Source of the DNA: a virus
Strand: one strand, 5' to 3'
Virus record (IMG/VR): IMGVR_UViG_3300032334_000224
Span: 1-54,698 of that record
DNA length: 54,698 bases
Under the pieces are notes generated by a model, which did not search any database, had not been told where the DNA came from, and saw nothing but the letters and a program-made list of their open reading frames with translations. The translations under genes and the position numbers were made by a program. Of this stretch, positions 1 to 6,066 are shown in pieces. How positions within the stretch are numbered: position 1 is the stretch's first letter; each line of letters starts with the position of its first letter.

Positions 1-1
1 A

Positions 2-424
2 TACGGTTATGGCAACTGGTATGACTACTGCGTAGGCGAGTGGGGCACCAAGTGGGATGTAGGCGCGGATGGCACAACTGATGTGCATCCAGATGGCAAG
101 ATGCTACACACCTACTTCGACTCAGCGTGGAGTCCTCCGGTAGCGGCCTACGAGAAGTTGACTGAGATGGGCTTTACCGTAGGCGCAATGTATTACGAAC
201 CAGGCATGGCCTACGCTGGGATCTACGACAGCGAGACTGGTGATGAAGAATACAACTTAGAAGGTATGAGTAGCCAGCAGGTCGCCGATGAGATCCCTGC
301 AGAACTAGACGAGGCCTTTGGCATCAGCGAATGCATCGCAGAATACGAGGCTGAGGAAACCGAAGAGCTCACAGAGTGGATCAAAGACGGTGCAGAGCAA
401 CGCACCAAGTTGGGGTTAGAGTGA
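2..424 (+). CDS. Api92/YubB-like ferredoxin-fold protein, 5'-truncated
   Basis: The reading frame is open from the first base, so the gene begins outside the window; a GTG at 83 is internal. The visible 140 residues start with YGYGNWYDYCVGEWGTKWD, the hallmark of the DUF1281/Api92-like family (YubB ferredoxin-like domain) found on phages and plasmids. The rest is acidic, with aromatic motifs and a Glu-rich C-terminus. Family function is unknown; these genes usually sit in phage early or accessory regions, as here. The stop overlaps the GTG start of the next gene (GTGA), so the two are translationally coupled. Family assignment is by motif recognition only. Confidence 0.75.
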   Translation, partial: YGYGNWYDYCVGEWGTKWDVGADGTTDVHPDGKMLHTYFDSAWSPPVAAYEKLTEMGFTVGAMYYEPGMAYAGIYDSETGDEEYNLEGMSSQQVADEIPAELDEAFGISECIAEYEAEETEELTEWIKDGAEQRTKLGLE

Positions 425-711
425 GTCTAATCAAACTCGATCGACGCTACAACGGGCACCAGCACTGGACCCATAAGTGGGAAAAGTATGGTTATGGTGC
501 TGAGGCCCGTAGCAAGATCATCCTTAACTTCTTTGACATACGGGAATACCTAACTCGAATGAACGGACTGGGCTGTTTCGAGTTTGAAGCGGGATGGCTA
601 CAGCGAGCAGGACGGGCAGTGCCTGAATGGGGCTTTAATGAGGCGGGCAACGTGTTCCTCAGAGACAGCGCATTGGTTAACTTCCGATTAGCACAGGAGA
701 AATGGCAATAA
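421..711 (+). CDS. hypothetical early protein, 96 aa
   Basis: I do not recognise this protein. The GTG at 421 is chosen as start because it overlaps the upstream stop (GTGA); a longer frame from 376 would overlap the previous gene by about 50 bases. The product is basic and aromatic, with HWTHKWEKYGYG near the N-terminus, and has no membrane segment or signal peptide. Its end overlaps the next start by 10 bases, so it belongs to the same short operon. Confidence 0.6.
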   Translation: MSLIKLDRRYNGHQHWTHKWEKYGYGAEARSKIILNFFDIREYLTRMNGLGCFEFEAGWLQRAGRAVPEWGFNEAGNVFLRDSALVNFRLAQEKWQ

Positions 712-902
712 TGGCAACTGGTAAACGAGTATTTGAGTTCAAGTTTGAAGTCATCTGTACCGGAGAGGGTACAGCGGACGAAGTGAGGATCGAGGAAATG
801 ATCGATCTCTCCATGCAGGATCTGGTCTATGACGATGAGTTCATCACCGCCCTAGACGAGAAGGAAGCAGTGACTATTCGAGTGTCTAGATTGGACAAAT
901 GA
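702..902 (+). CDS. hypothetical early protein, 66 aa
   Basis: Small acidic soluble protein, not recognised. The ATG at 702 follows an AGGAGAA-type ribosome binding site and overlaps the preceding gene; a second in-frame ATG at 711 is a possible alternative start. A promoter for the following gene begins only four bases after its stop. Confidence 0.6.
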   Translation: MAIMATGKRVFEFKFEVICTGEGTADEVRIEEMIDLSMQDLVYDDEFITALDEKEAVTIRVSRLDK

Positions 903-906
903 ATGG

Positions 907-935
907 TTGACTGTTTGGTAGCTTGATGCTACAAT
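907..935 (+). promoter_or_regulatory. sigma70-type early promoter, cassette 1
   Basis: TTGACT at 907-912 and TACAAT at 930-935 with exactly 17 bp between. It lies just after the stop of the upstream gene and reads into the gene at 991. It is the first of seven look-alike promoters in this region. Confidence 0.85.
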
Positions 936-990
936 AATAACATGCTGAATATTTGGCATAACTTTAACACACACAGAAAGAGGTAACAAA

Positions 991-1293
991 ATGGCAACTG
1001 ATAAAAAGTTTAGCGTAGCGGGTGTTTCGACACTTGAAGGCAAGACCAAGATTCGTTTCGCGAATGATACGATGCGAATCAAGATCCTTGCAAAGAACGG
1101 CCACACCAACGTGGACCTGATCAATCTCCCCAACGAGATGACCAAGGCTGAGATCGCAGCATACATGACCGCAGAAGGTTTTGGTGCTGATAAGCCTGAA
1201 GTACAAGCGGCGATCGCTTACATCGCCAAGAAGAATCCTGCGCCAGTCGCAGTGAAACAAGCAGCCCCGCAGAAAGCTGCTGTTACTGCCTAA
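991..1293 (+). CDS. hypothetical early protein, 100 aa
   Basis: Soluble lysine- and alanine-rich protein, not recognised. The start at 991 follows an AGAAAGAGG ribosome binding site. The middle reads like a compact alpha/beta fold, and the last 20 residues are low-complexity Ala/Pro/Lys, as in small DNA-associated or host-interaction proteins; the sequence shows no specific function. It has its own promoter upstream and a rho-independent terminator downstream, so it is a monocistronic early gene. That suggests high expression. Confidence 0.7.
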   Translation: MATDKKFSVAGVSTLEGKTKIRFANDTMRIKILAKNGHTNVDLINLPNEMTKAEIAAYMTAEGFGADKPEVQAAIAYIAKKNPAPVAVKQAAPQKAAVTA

Positions 1294-1323
1294 TACGGTT
1301 CGCTCCCCGTAAGGCAGTGTTGA

Positions 1324-1355
1324 AAGGCCCTACTTTATGTAGGGTCTTTTTTTTT
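1324..1355 (+). terminator. rho-independent terminator
   Basis: Stem CCCTAC/GTAGGG (1328-1333 and 1339-1344), extendable by G-U, G-C and A-U pairs, with loop TTTAT and a run of about nine T. It ends the transcript of the gene at 991 directly before the next promoter. Confidence 0.9.
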
Positions 1356-1357
1356 GG

Positions 1358-1386
1358 TTGACAAACCTAGCATCTGATGCTACAAT
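1358..1386 (+). promoter_or_regulatory. sigma70-type early promoter, cassette 2
   Basis: TTGACA at 1358-1363 and TACAAT at 1381-1386, 17 bp apart. It begins within three bases of the upstream terminator's T-run and reads into the gene at 1418. Confidence 0.9.
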
Positions 1387-1417
1387 ACAACTATCAACTA
1401 AAGAAAGTGAGCGAAAC

Positions 1418-1660
1418 ATGAATAACAAACTAAAAGCCGCAACATTTGTAGTAATCTACACATTGGGCATCGTCCTAGCAGTTGGCACAGTCCAGCTCAT
1501 CCTTAACTACCTGGATCCCACGTTGGAGCAACTGGGAGTTGGTTTCTCAGTGCTGTTGTTGGCCTACGCTATGAAGATGATGTTTGATATGCGTTTGGGC
1601 CAGCTAGAAGCACGTGATCGCTTGAACAAGATCACTGAGAACAATCCTACACTTAAATAA
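1418..1660 (+). CDS. small membrane protein, 80 aa
   Basis: The ATG at 1418 is used because a longer frame from 1358 would place the start inside the promoter. Two predicted membrane helices (about residues 8-30 and 41-55) are followed by a charged cytoplasmic tail (DMRLGQLEARDRLNKI). Not recognised. Small inner-membrane proteins are common among phage early genes that alter the host envelope or exclude superinfection, but no specific role can be read here. The next gene starts four bases after its stop. Confidence 0.7.
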   Translation: MNNKLKAATFVVIYTLGIVLAVGTVQLILNYLDPTLEQLGVGFSVLLLAYAMKMMFDMRLGQLEARDRLNKITENNPTLK

Positions 1661-1664
1661 CTGT

Positions 1665-2042
1665 ATGGAAGACATCATCTTAAACTGCCTGCTGTTCTTT
1701 GTGGCATTTGGCCTAGGCGTGTTGGCTTCAGGTCATTTCCACAGGAAAATTCTTCATGAGCTGCTGCGGGAACTTGGAATCACTCCCCAGCAACTGGAAG
1801 AACTACAGCATCGATTAGCATCACAGATCGATGCTGGAGAGAACGGTCTAGAGTTGGTTGAAATCCGTCTCGAGAAGCACCAGGGATTGATATTCGCGTA
1901 TCGCTGCGATGATCATCAATTCCTAGGCCAGGGAACATCAATTGAGGACTTGACGAAGAGTCTCAGCAATAGGCTGCAGGGAGTTCGACTTGTGATCCGC
2001 AGCGAGAACGGTGCAGATCTGTTGCAAAAAAACAACACCTAA
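1665..2042 (+). CDS. membrane-anchored hypothetical protein, 125 aa
   Basis: An N-terminal hydrophobic segment (about residues 4-23) suggests a single anchor. The following soluble part has a predicted helical stretch (LRELGITPQQLEELQHRL) and a small alpha/beta region. Not recognised. It lies in the same transcript as the membrane protein at 1418, and the next promoter begins six bases after the stop. Confidence 0.65.
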   Translation: MEDIILNCLLFFVAFGLGVLASGHFHRKILHELLRELGITPQQLEELQHRLASQIDAGENGLELVEIRLEKHQGLIFAYRCDDHQFLGQGTSIEDLTKSLSNRLQGVRLVIRSENGADLLQKNNT

Positions 2043-2047
2043 ATCGG

Positions 2048-2076
2048 TTGACAGATTGGACGCAGAGTGCTATACT
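2048..2076 (+). promoter_or_regulatory. sigma70-type early promoter, cassette 3
   Basis: TTGACA at 2048-2053 and TATACT at 2071-2076 with 17 bp between. The spacer begins with the GATTGGAC element also seen in other cassettes, and the downstream leader (ATAGTAAGTAAACAGGAGC) resembles that of cassette 4. Confidence 0.9.
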
Positions 2077-2106
2077 AGAGGCATAGTAAGTAAACAGGAG
2101 CGTAAA

Positions 2107-2190
2107 ATGTCAGACACAGAAATCCTCGTAACAACAGCAGTGGTAACAGCAATCTTCTTCGTGAAGGTCTGGATCCTCTCTAAGATCTAA
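2107..2190 (+). CDS. 27-aa single-helix membrane peptide
   Basis: ATG at 2107 is preceded by a strong AGGAGCG ribosome binding site and by promoter cassette 3. The product begins MSDTEILVTTAVV and is almost entirely one membrane helix with a Lys at each end (FVKVW, LSKI). Its position as first gene of a promoter cassette, with another gene 10 bases downstream, argues that it is real. Function unknown. Confidence 0.65.
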   Translation: MSDTEILVTTAVVTAIFFVKVWILSKI

Positions 2191-2200
2191 GGACACACAA

Positions 2201-2536
2201 ATGAAACTACACATTAGCTGTCAGTTTATGGAAAACTACGGTGCCCACGATTGGGACGGAGTAGGTCAGTGCCCGCAACACTGGAAGTTCAAGGGTGGCG
2301 AAGACTACTTCTACCCCTTAGGTGATTCAGCAGCTGATTGGGACATTCCAAAGCTGGTTGATGCGCTGCGCGGTCGGGTGGAATGGGATGAGGACTACAG
2401 CCGCCAGTACATCGTAGGTACAGCAGTTGTGGAGGACGACTTCATGACTGAATACGAGAAGAGTCAGTTAGAGTACGATGGTAAGGTCACCTACCCGGCG
2501 GTGACACTGTTAGATCTCAACGAGGAGACAGCATGA
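2201..2536 (+). CDS. conserved phage hypothetical protein, 111 aa
   Basis: Soluble, Trp- and Asp-rich protein whose N-terminus (KLHISCQFMENYGAHDWDG) I recognise as that of a hypothetical family seen in several phages; no function is known to me. It is preceded by AAGGACAC as ribosome binding site and its stop overlaps the next start (ATGA), so it is coupled to the lipoprotein gene that follows. Confidence 0.7.
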   Translation: MKLHISCQFMENYGAHDWDGVGQCPQHWKFKGGEDYFYPLGDSAADWDIPKLVDALRGRVEWDEDYSRQYIVGTAVVEDDFMTEYEKSQLEYDGKVTYPAVTLLDLNEETA

Positions 2537-2649
2537 AAGCAGTGATAGTGATCCTGGCCCTTGCGGCCCTAAGTGCCTGCTCAACAGTAGCAGGAGTCGG
2601 TAAAGATATACAAAGCTCAGCTGAGTGGACCAAGGAGAAGATGAAGTGA
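2533..2649 (+). CDS. entericidin-like lipoprotein, 38 aa
   Basis: Starts MKAVIVILALAALSAC, a lipoprotein signal with lipobox LSAC (Cys16), followed by STVAGVGKDIQSSAEWTKEK. The C-T/S-x-A-G-x-G-K-D-I pattern and length match the entericidin A/B family of small cell-envelope lipoproteins (bacterial toxin/antidote pair). In a phage early operon it could modify the host envelope or be a lysis or exclusion factor; this is inference. It overlaps both neighbours by four bases (ATGA and GTGA). Confidence 0.7.
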   Translation: MKAVIVILALAALSACSTVAGVGKDIQSSAEWTKEKMK

Positions 2650-2915
2650 AATCCCTGATAATTGCAGCCATGATTGTAGCCGGGGTCGCGCCCGTGCAAG
2701 CCCAAGACATTACTCCACGTGAGCTGCTGGGCATCACCGTGGGAGCCATCATTGGCTACGAATTGACCAAGCAGCGAGACGAACCCCGCCCGGTAATTCA
2801 GCAGCAGCAGGTCATCATAGCCCACAGACACGAGCCACGTAGGGTTTGCTGGAATCGTCAGCTCTACAACGCAGGCGGTCCCCCTGTGATCGTTCAGGAA
2901 TGTCAATACCAATAG
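2646..2915 (+). CDS. secreted glycine-zipper-like protein, 89 aa
   Basis: GTG start at 2646 overlaps the upstream stop. A signal peptide ends at about PVQAQD (cleavage after Ala), followed by a short hydrophobic Gly-containing segment (LLGITVGAIIGYEL) of glycine-zipper type, a charged Gln-rich stretch and a Cys-containing C-terminus. Predicted periplasmic or outer-membrane associated. It forms a translationally coupled envelope module with the lipoprotein before it. Family not recognised beyond that. Confidence 0.65.
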   Translation: MKSLIIAAMIVAGVAPVQAQDITPRELLGITVGAIIGYELTKQRDEPRPVIQQQQVIIAHRHEPRRVCWNRQLYNAGGPPVIVQECQYQ

Positions 2916-2943
2916 TGTTGTAAAAATACCACAGTCTTTTTGG

Positions 2944-2972
2944 TTGACATTTTGGACAACAGGTGTTATACT
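2944..2972 (+). promoter_or_regulatory. sigma70-type early promoter, cassette 4
   Basis: TTGACA at 2944-2949 and TATACT at 2967-2972, spacer 17 bp containing TTTTGGACAACAGG, closely similar to cassette 6. It reads into the gene at 3002. Confidence 0.9.
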
Positions 2973-3001
2973 ATGTACATAGTAAGAAATAAGGACAAGA
3001 G

Positions 3002-3226
3002 ATGATAAACACCTGTTTGCAATGGCTAGGAACTACAGCGTTAATCGCAATGTATGTAGTGATGAGCTTCTACCCTAACCTGCATCCACTGAACATTCTG
3101 TTGGGACTCTGCGGTGGTGTCTGCTACTTTGCTTGGAGTTACAGAGTCCGTAACAAACCTCAGCAGCTGGTTAACATGGCAGGGATCTTGGTCTGTGCCG
3201 CTGGACTATTAAAGGTATATCTATGA
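3002..3226 (+). CDS. small membrane protein, 74 aa
   Basis: Three hydrophobic segments (about residues 7-24, 29-46 and 56-73) with few charges between them, so an integral inner-membrane protein. The layout resembles small host CBU_0592-like membrane proteins, but I cannot assign a family. It overlaps the next gene by four bases (ATGA) and is first in a two-gene transcript. Confidence 0.7.
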   Translation: MINTCLQWLGTTALIAMYVVMSFYPNLHPLNILLGLCGGVCYFAWSYRVRNKPQQLVNMAGILVCAAGLLKVYL

Positions 3227-3441
3227 TACTCAACAACCTAACAGATCGTCAACGCTTGGTAGCTGATATCCTTTGGATGAGCGAAAGCAAGGAAGACCTC
3301 AACCTTAGGCTGCGAAGCCTCCCACGTGAGGATCAATTCTCCGCAGCAGCGATCACTGAATTGATGATCATGGGCGGAGACGAGGTCAGCAATACCCAGG
3401 ACGCAGCTAGGGTTTTAGCTAAGTTTCGGTTGACGAACTAG
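3223..3441 (+). CDS. hypothetical early protein, 72 aa
   Basis: Soluble, mainly helical protein, not recognised. It is coupled to the upstream membrane protein through an ATGA overlap. The -35 box of the next promoter (3430) is embedded in its last four codons, a sign of tight packing of the early cassettes. Confidence 0.65.
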   Translation: MILNNLTDRQRLVADILWMSESKEDLNLRLRSLPREDQFSAAAITELMIMGGDEVSNTQDAARVLAKFRLTN

Positions 3442-3458
3442 CATTTTGGACATATAAT
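3430..3458 (+). promoter_or_regulatory. sigma70-type early promoter, cassette 5
   Basis: TTGACG at 3430-3435, perfect TATAAT at 3453-3458, 17 bp spacer ending in TTTTGGACA. The -35 box lies inside the coding end of the preceding gene. Confidence 0.9.
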
Positions 3459-3490
3459 AGACACATAGCAACAAACAGTAGGAGCGATAT

Positions 3491-3697
3491 ATGACAATCA
3501 CAGTAGCACAAATGATCCAGGCATTGCAGGCATTGCCTCAGGACGCAGAGTTGGTAGTGACTGCCACAGGTTATTACTGTTATTCGGAGTTGGGCGACAT
3601 CATGTTGCCAGAAGCCTACACCATAGAGGGTGAGGACGAGGATATCAAGCAGGGCACACAGGTGTTCCGCATCGGCCACAGTCATCAAAGTTATTAA
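3491..3697 (+). CDS. hypothetical early protein, 68 aa
   Basis: Short soluble protein starting MTITVAQMIQALQALPQDAE, a pattern often seen in small phage proteins that opens with a helix and the turn LPQDAELVV. It carries aromatic residues in the middle and an acidic segment (EGEDEDIKQG). Ribosome binding site GGAGCG. Function unknown. Confidence 0.65.
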   Translation: MTITVAQMIQALQALPQDAELVVTATGYYCYSELGDIMLPEAYTIEGEDEDIKQGTQVFRIGHSHQSY

Positions 3698-3706
3698 GGA
3701 GCTGAT

Positions 3707-3946
3707 ATGAAAATCAATGAGATCCAGACCTACAAGACCTTCGGTACAATCCAATGCGTACTGGATGAGGATGGTCGCAAGTGCTATAACTATACGCACA
3801 CATTCTTCGGCGAAACTGTCACGGAAGACACCCTGAAAGCTGCCCGAGAGATGCTGGAATACGATCAAGAACAAGCACAGAAGATCCGTGCCGCGATCAA
3901 CACACTGCGTGTGAGAGGCTACAAAGTCTATAAAGAAATCGGTTGA
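3707..3946 (+). CDS. hypothetical early protein, 79 aa
   Basis: Soluble protein with a beta-rich first half and a helical, charged second half. The ribosome binding site AAGGAGC precedes ATG 3707. Its TGA stop (3944-3946) lies within the TTGACA box of the next promoter, so coding end and promoter are shared sequence. Not recognised. Confidence 0.65.
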   Translation: MKINEIQTYKTFGTIQCVLDEDGRKCYNYTHTFFGETVTEDTLKAAREMLEYDQEQAQKIRAAINTLRVRGYKVYKEIG

Positions 3947-3971
3947 CAGTTTGGACAACTGGTAGTATAAT
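3943..3971 (+). promoter_or_regulatory. sigma70-type early promoter, cassette 6
   Basis: Perfect TTGACA (3943-3948) and perfect TATAAT (3966-3971) separated by 17 bp: the strongest match in the window. The stop codon of the preceding gene is inside the -35 box. The leader CACACATAC is shared with cassette 7. Confidence 0.95.
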
Positions 3972-4002
3972 ACACACATACAAACGCAACTAGGAGCAGG
4001 CA

Positions 4003-4221
4003 ATGGACTACCCAAAACGCATTATCCCGGGCTTCGGTGAAGTGGGCGTAGACTCTGAAGCATCACCAGGTAACGGCAGCTACTATGTAAAGGTCTATGA
4101 CGGCAGCTACGACAGCTTGGGATTTGACACAGAAGACGAAGCCTATGCTGAACTAGTGGCCATGCGCGAGGAACTCCGTGATGCTATCCAGGCCATGCGC
4201 GAGGCAGACAGCCGTATATGA
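4003..4221 (+). CDS. hypothetical early protein, 72 aa
   Basis: Small soluble protein with a beta-rich, Gly/Ser/Tyr-rich middle (GNGSYYVKVYDGSYDSLGF) followed by a long acidic helix. Not recognised. Ribosome binding site AGGAGCAGGC. The stop overlaps the start of the 31-residue membrane peptide that follows. Confidence 0.65.
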   Translation: MDYPKRIIPGFGEVGVDSEASPGNGSYYVKVYDGSYDSLGFDTEDEAYAELVAMREELRDAIQAMREADSRI

Positions 4222-4313
4222 TGGACATCAGAGACTCAGCAGCACTGGTCTTTATCGTGGCAGTCTTGCCCACAATCCTACTAGGGTTATTGATCTTTTG
4301 GTTGACAATCTGA
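4218..4313 (+). CDS. 31-aa single-helix membrane peptide
   Basis: ATG at 4218 overlaps the previous stop (ATGA). The product has a short charged N-terminus (MMDIRDSAA) and one membrane helix to the end. The -35 box of the next promoter (TTGACA 4302-4307) encodes its last residues. Short, but coupling and composition match the other tiny membrane genes here. Confidence 0.5.
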   Translation: MMDIRDSAALVFIVAVLPTILLGLLIFWLTI

Positions 4314-4330
4314 TGTTTTGGATATACAAT
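4302..4330 (+). promoter_or_regulatory. sigma70-type early promoter, cassette 7
   Basis: TTGACA at 4302-4307, TACAAT at 4325-4330, 17 bp spacer with TTTTGGATA just upstream of the -10. The leader ACACACATACATTAACAAAC leads to AAGGAGC and the gene at 4363. Confidence 0.9.
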
Positions 4331-4362
4331 ACACACATACATTAACAAACAAGGAGCAACAC

Positions 4363-4545
4363 ATGTCAGAACGTTCAGCATTTTTCGTATTCATCGTAGG
4401 CCTGCTTATGACCATCGGCGCTGTGGGCGGCATTGAGAACTCAGTAGAGAACTCTGCATTACTGTCTAGCATGGTAGTGGCCATAGTGGGTCTGTTAGTG
4501 ATGTATTGTGGTGTGTTGGGATTGCGTAATGCAGACTTATACTAA
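4363..4545 (+). CDS. small membrane protein, 60 aa
   Basis: Two hydrophobic helices (about residues 6-23 and 32-52) separated by a short polar loop (GGIENSVENSA). The start at 4363 follows AAGGAGCAACAC. Its end overlaps the start of the next gene, giving a membrane protein plus lipoprotein pair. Not recognised. Confidence 0.65.
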   Translation: MSERSAFFVFIVGLLMTIGAVGGIENSVENSALLSSMVVAIVGLLVMYCGVLGLRNADLY

Positions 4546-4741
4546 GCTCACTGCTGTTGTGTTAACCCTAGCACTAACAGCCTGTGGCACTATACACGAT
4601 CGCAGAGATGCTCCTTGGGATCCACCCGCAGGCTCAGGACGCACACTGTTAGATCAGATCCCTAACTGGGATAACGCAGCAGCAAAGATCTGCTGTGGCC
4701 GTCTGCGTGTATGTGAAGCACATCAGAGCCCACGTTGTTAG
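4529..4741 (+). CDS. small lipoprotein, 70 aa
   Basis: The ATG at 4529 gives MQTYTKLTAVVLTLALTAC, a lipoprotein signal with lipobox LTAC (Cys19). The mature part is Asp/Pro/Trp-containing, with GRTLLDQIPNWDNAA and four further cysteines near the C-terminus. Placement after a membrane protein could suggest an Rz/Rz1-like pair, but the mature part lacks the Pro-rich character of Rz1, so I leave it as an envelope lipoprotein of unknown role. Confidence 0.65.
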   Translation: MQTYTKLTAVVLTLALTACGTIHDRRDAPWDPPAGSGRTLLDQIPNWDNAAAKICCGRLRVCEAHQSPRC

Positions 4742-4757
4742 CAGCTGAAGGACACAT

Positions 4758-4982
4758 ATGGGATACATCGTATACAACACAGCATCAGGACGTGCAGATC
4801 GCTACTATAAACTAGAGCGCACAGCACGAGCACAGGCTACAAAGCGCAACAGAGATCCCTACAGGTCAAAGTTCGAAGCCGGCGAGTACCGAGCCATCAG
4901 CTATGCAGCCTACGAAGGTGTGCTGATGGGACTCAAGGATGCCAACCTGAAGTACTGGGATTGGTTGAACTCGGCGAGGTGA
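4758..4982 (+). CDS. hypothetical early protein, 74 aa
   Basis: Basic, Tyr-rich soluble protein (GYIVYNTASGRADRYYKLER). The N-terminus looks like a small beta-hairpin domain followed by helices. Ribosome binding site AAGGACAC. It is the last gene of the cassette array. Not recognised. Confidence 0.65.
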   Translation: MGYIVYNTASGRADRYYKLERTARAQATKRNRDPYRSKFEAGEYRAISYAAYEGVLMGLKDANLKYWDWLNSAR

Positions 4983-5147
4983 TGGACGATGGTGGGGTGA
5001 TGCCTCCATGGTGGGGGTGGGGGGCATAGTGTGTGTAGTGTTGTATTTTAGCAACAGTGGTAGCAAATCACCACCCTGAAATGATAAGTACTCCACCCAA
5101 AATTTATGCGCGACCAAATTTTTATCCCTGTATACCCATTTCAGCAC
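4983..5147 (+). other. intergenic G-rich boundary region
   Basis: Non-coding stretch between the early array and the next gene. It contains G-runs at about 4985-5026, including GGGGG and GGGGGG separated by one T, that could fold as a G-quadruplex. A weak ATGCC/GGCAT hairpin spans the same block. No sigma70 promoter is evident. Confidence 0.5.
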
Positions 5148-5155
5148 AATAAATA
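5148..5155 (+). promoter_or_regulatory. T4-type late promoter box
   Basis: AATAAATA followed by five bases (TCACT) and then ATG at 5161. By T4 late-promoter geometry transcription would start at or beside the A of the ATG. Confidence 0.6.
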
Positions 5156-5160
5156 TCACT

Positions 5161-5358
5161 ATGCGTAAACTCTATCTCACACTAAATCTCACTCCCGCTC
5201 CAGTGTTTTTCTTGGGCTTTATTCACAGTTTCTATTATCCCAGCATTGTCTGCGGCACAGATCATGCCATGACTATAATGTGGTTCACCATGTTCGTTGC
5301 GCATTTGGCACCGTGGGTCATGTATCTACAGCAGCGTTACCTTTCCAGGAACACTTAG
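5161..5358 (+). CDS. small membrane protein, 65 aa
   Basis: Two hydrophobic segments (about residues 9-28 and 36-55) with aromatic and His residues. No Shine-Dalgarno sequence precedes the ATG; instead a late-promoter box ends five bases upstream, so a leaderless late transcript is predicted. Its 3' end overlaps a minus-strand frame (5326-5535). Possibly a late membrane protein related to lysis, but no family is recognised. Confidence 0.55.
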   Translation: MRKLYLTLNLTPAPVFFLGFIHSFYYPSIVCGTDHAMTIMWFTMFVAHLAPWVMYLQQRYLSRNT

Positions 5359-5535
5359 GCAACAGTGATAGTTGCCCTGTATGACACTCCACGCATCCCA
5401 GTAGTACATTTCCACTAGATCTCGACGATCTTCTACCCACATGAGATCACACATCTGTATACGACCGCCCGGACCCTGTATGACACAGTCCCAACGGTTT
5501 TGGCTATTGCGAGCATGATGTTCAAGAGTGATCAT
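5326..5535 (-). CDS. possible minus-strand gene, 69 aa
   Basis: This frame fills an otherwise empty gap and reads like a real protein: MITLEHHARNSQNRWDCV, then GPGGRIQMC and a Trp/Tyr/Asp-rich second half. The ATG at 5535 is preferred to the one at 5586 because the extra N-terminus comes from an AT-rich, promoter-like stretch. It overlaps the end of the plus-strand gene by 33 bases. No family recognised; moderate to low certainty. Confidence 0.4.
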   Translation of the reverse strand: MITLEHHARNSQNRWDCVIQGPGGRIQMCDLMWVEDRRDLVEMYYWDAWSVIQGNYHCCLSVPGKVTLL

Positions 5536-5590
5536 TACTGTATATAGCACTAGATATATAACTCTATGTATACACCCATACCCCAAGACT

Positions 5591-5619
5591 CAGTTCTAGT
5601 TGAAATCATTCTGGAACTG
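5591..5619. other. hairpin of unknown role
   Basis: Inverted repeat CAGTTCTAG (5591-5599) and CTGGAACTG (5611-5619) with one T-G pair and an 11-base loop. No T-run follows, so it is not a clear terminator. It precedes the gene at 5643. Confidence 0.4.
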
Positions 5620-5642
5620 CTAAAACTATACTCTACTACCCT

Positions 5643-5861
5643 ATGACTATTTTTATTCCAGTGTTGATTATCTGCATAAATGCTCAGTGCGAGTTCCAGC
5701 AGGCCATGACCTATTATCTTGCGGAATCACAGTGTCGCACGGTCATGCACACACAGCGAGATGCCATGCGAACTCTGACTCTACGTGCAGGCACCACAGC
5801 AGTTATAGAAGGCACCTGCATCTCTGCTGACATCAAGGCCATTAGAGGCTATTCCCTATAA
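5643..5861 (+). CDS. small secreted protein, 72 aa
   Basis: Hydrophobic N-terminus (MTIFIPVLIICINAQC) like a short signal peptide or anchor. A mature part follows with conserved-looking cysteines (AQCEF, ESQCRTV, EGTCI), suggesting one or two disulfides and a periplasmic location. Similar Cys-containing phage proteins exist, but I know no function. The next gene begins two bases after its stop. Confidence 0.55.
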   Translation: MTIFIPVLIICINAQCEFQQAMTYYLAESQCRTVMHTQRDAMRTLTLRAGTTAVIEGTCISADIKAIRGYSL

Positions 5862-5862
5862 C

Positions 5863-6066
5863 GTGGAGTTACTGTCTAGAGTTCTTCCTAAGCTGATATC
5901 TATGCTGTTGTCATGGATGGACTCCGCTAATCTACGGGATCAGATGTACTCACAGGCACAGCGTATAGAGATCCTAGAAACAGCACTGGAGGACATAGAT
6001 CGTGTTAATGCAGCTGGTGCTAAGGATGCTATAATAGCTAAAATCGTTGCTAACACTAGAAAATAA
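5863..6066 (+). CDS. hypothetical protein, 67 aa
   Basis: GTG start directly after the upstream stop. It has an amphipathic, hydrophobic N-terminal helix (LLSRVLPKLISMLLSWM) followed by a heptad-like charged helix (QAQRIEILETALEDIDRV), so probably a small membrane-associated coiled coil. Coupled to the secreted protein before it. Function unknown. Confidence 0.5.
   Translation: MELLSRVLPKLISMLLSWMDSANLRDQMYSQAQRIEILETALEDIDRVNAAGAKDAIIAKIVANTRK

Noticed and set aside
3419-4015. Long minus-strand frame (198 codons) opposite the early array
   Set aside because: It runs antisense through three well-supported plus-strand genes and two promoters, is Cys/Leu-rich without domain character, and has no ribosome binding site.
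4866-5159. Minus-strand frame of 97 codons over the G-rich gap
   Set aside because: Low-complexity Pro/Thr/His stretches come from the G-rich block; it overlaps a plus gene and lacks start signals.
5604-5632. Sigma70 promoter for the gene at 5643
   Set aside because: TATACT is present at 5627-5632, but the position 17 bp upstream (AATCAT) does not match a -35 box.
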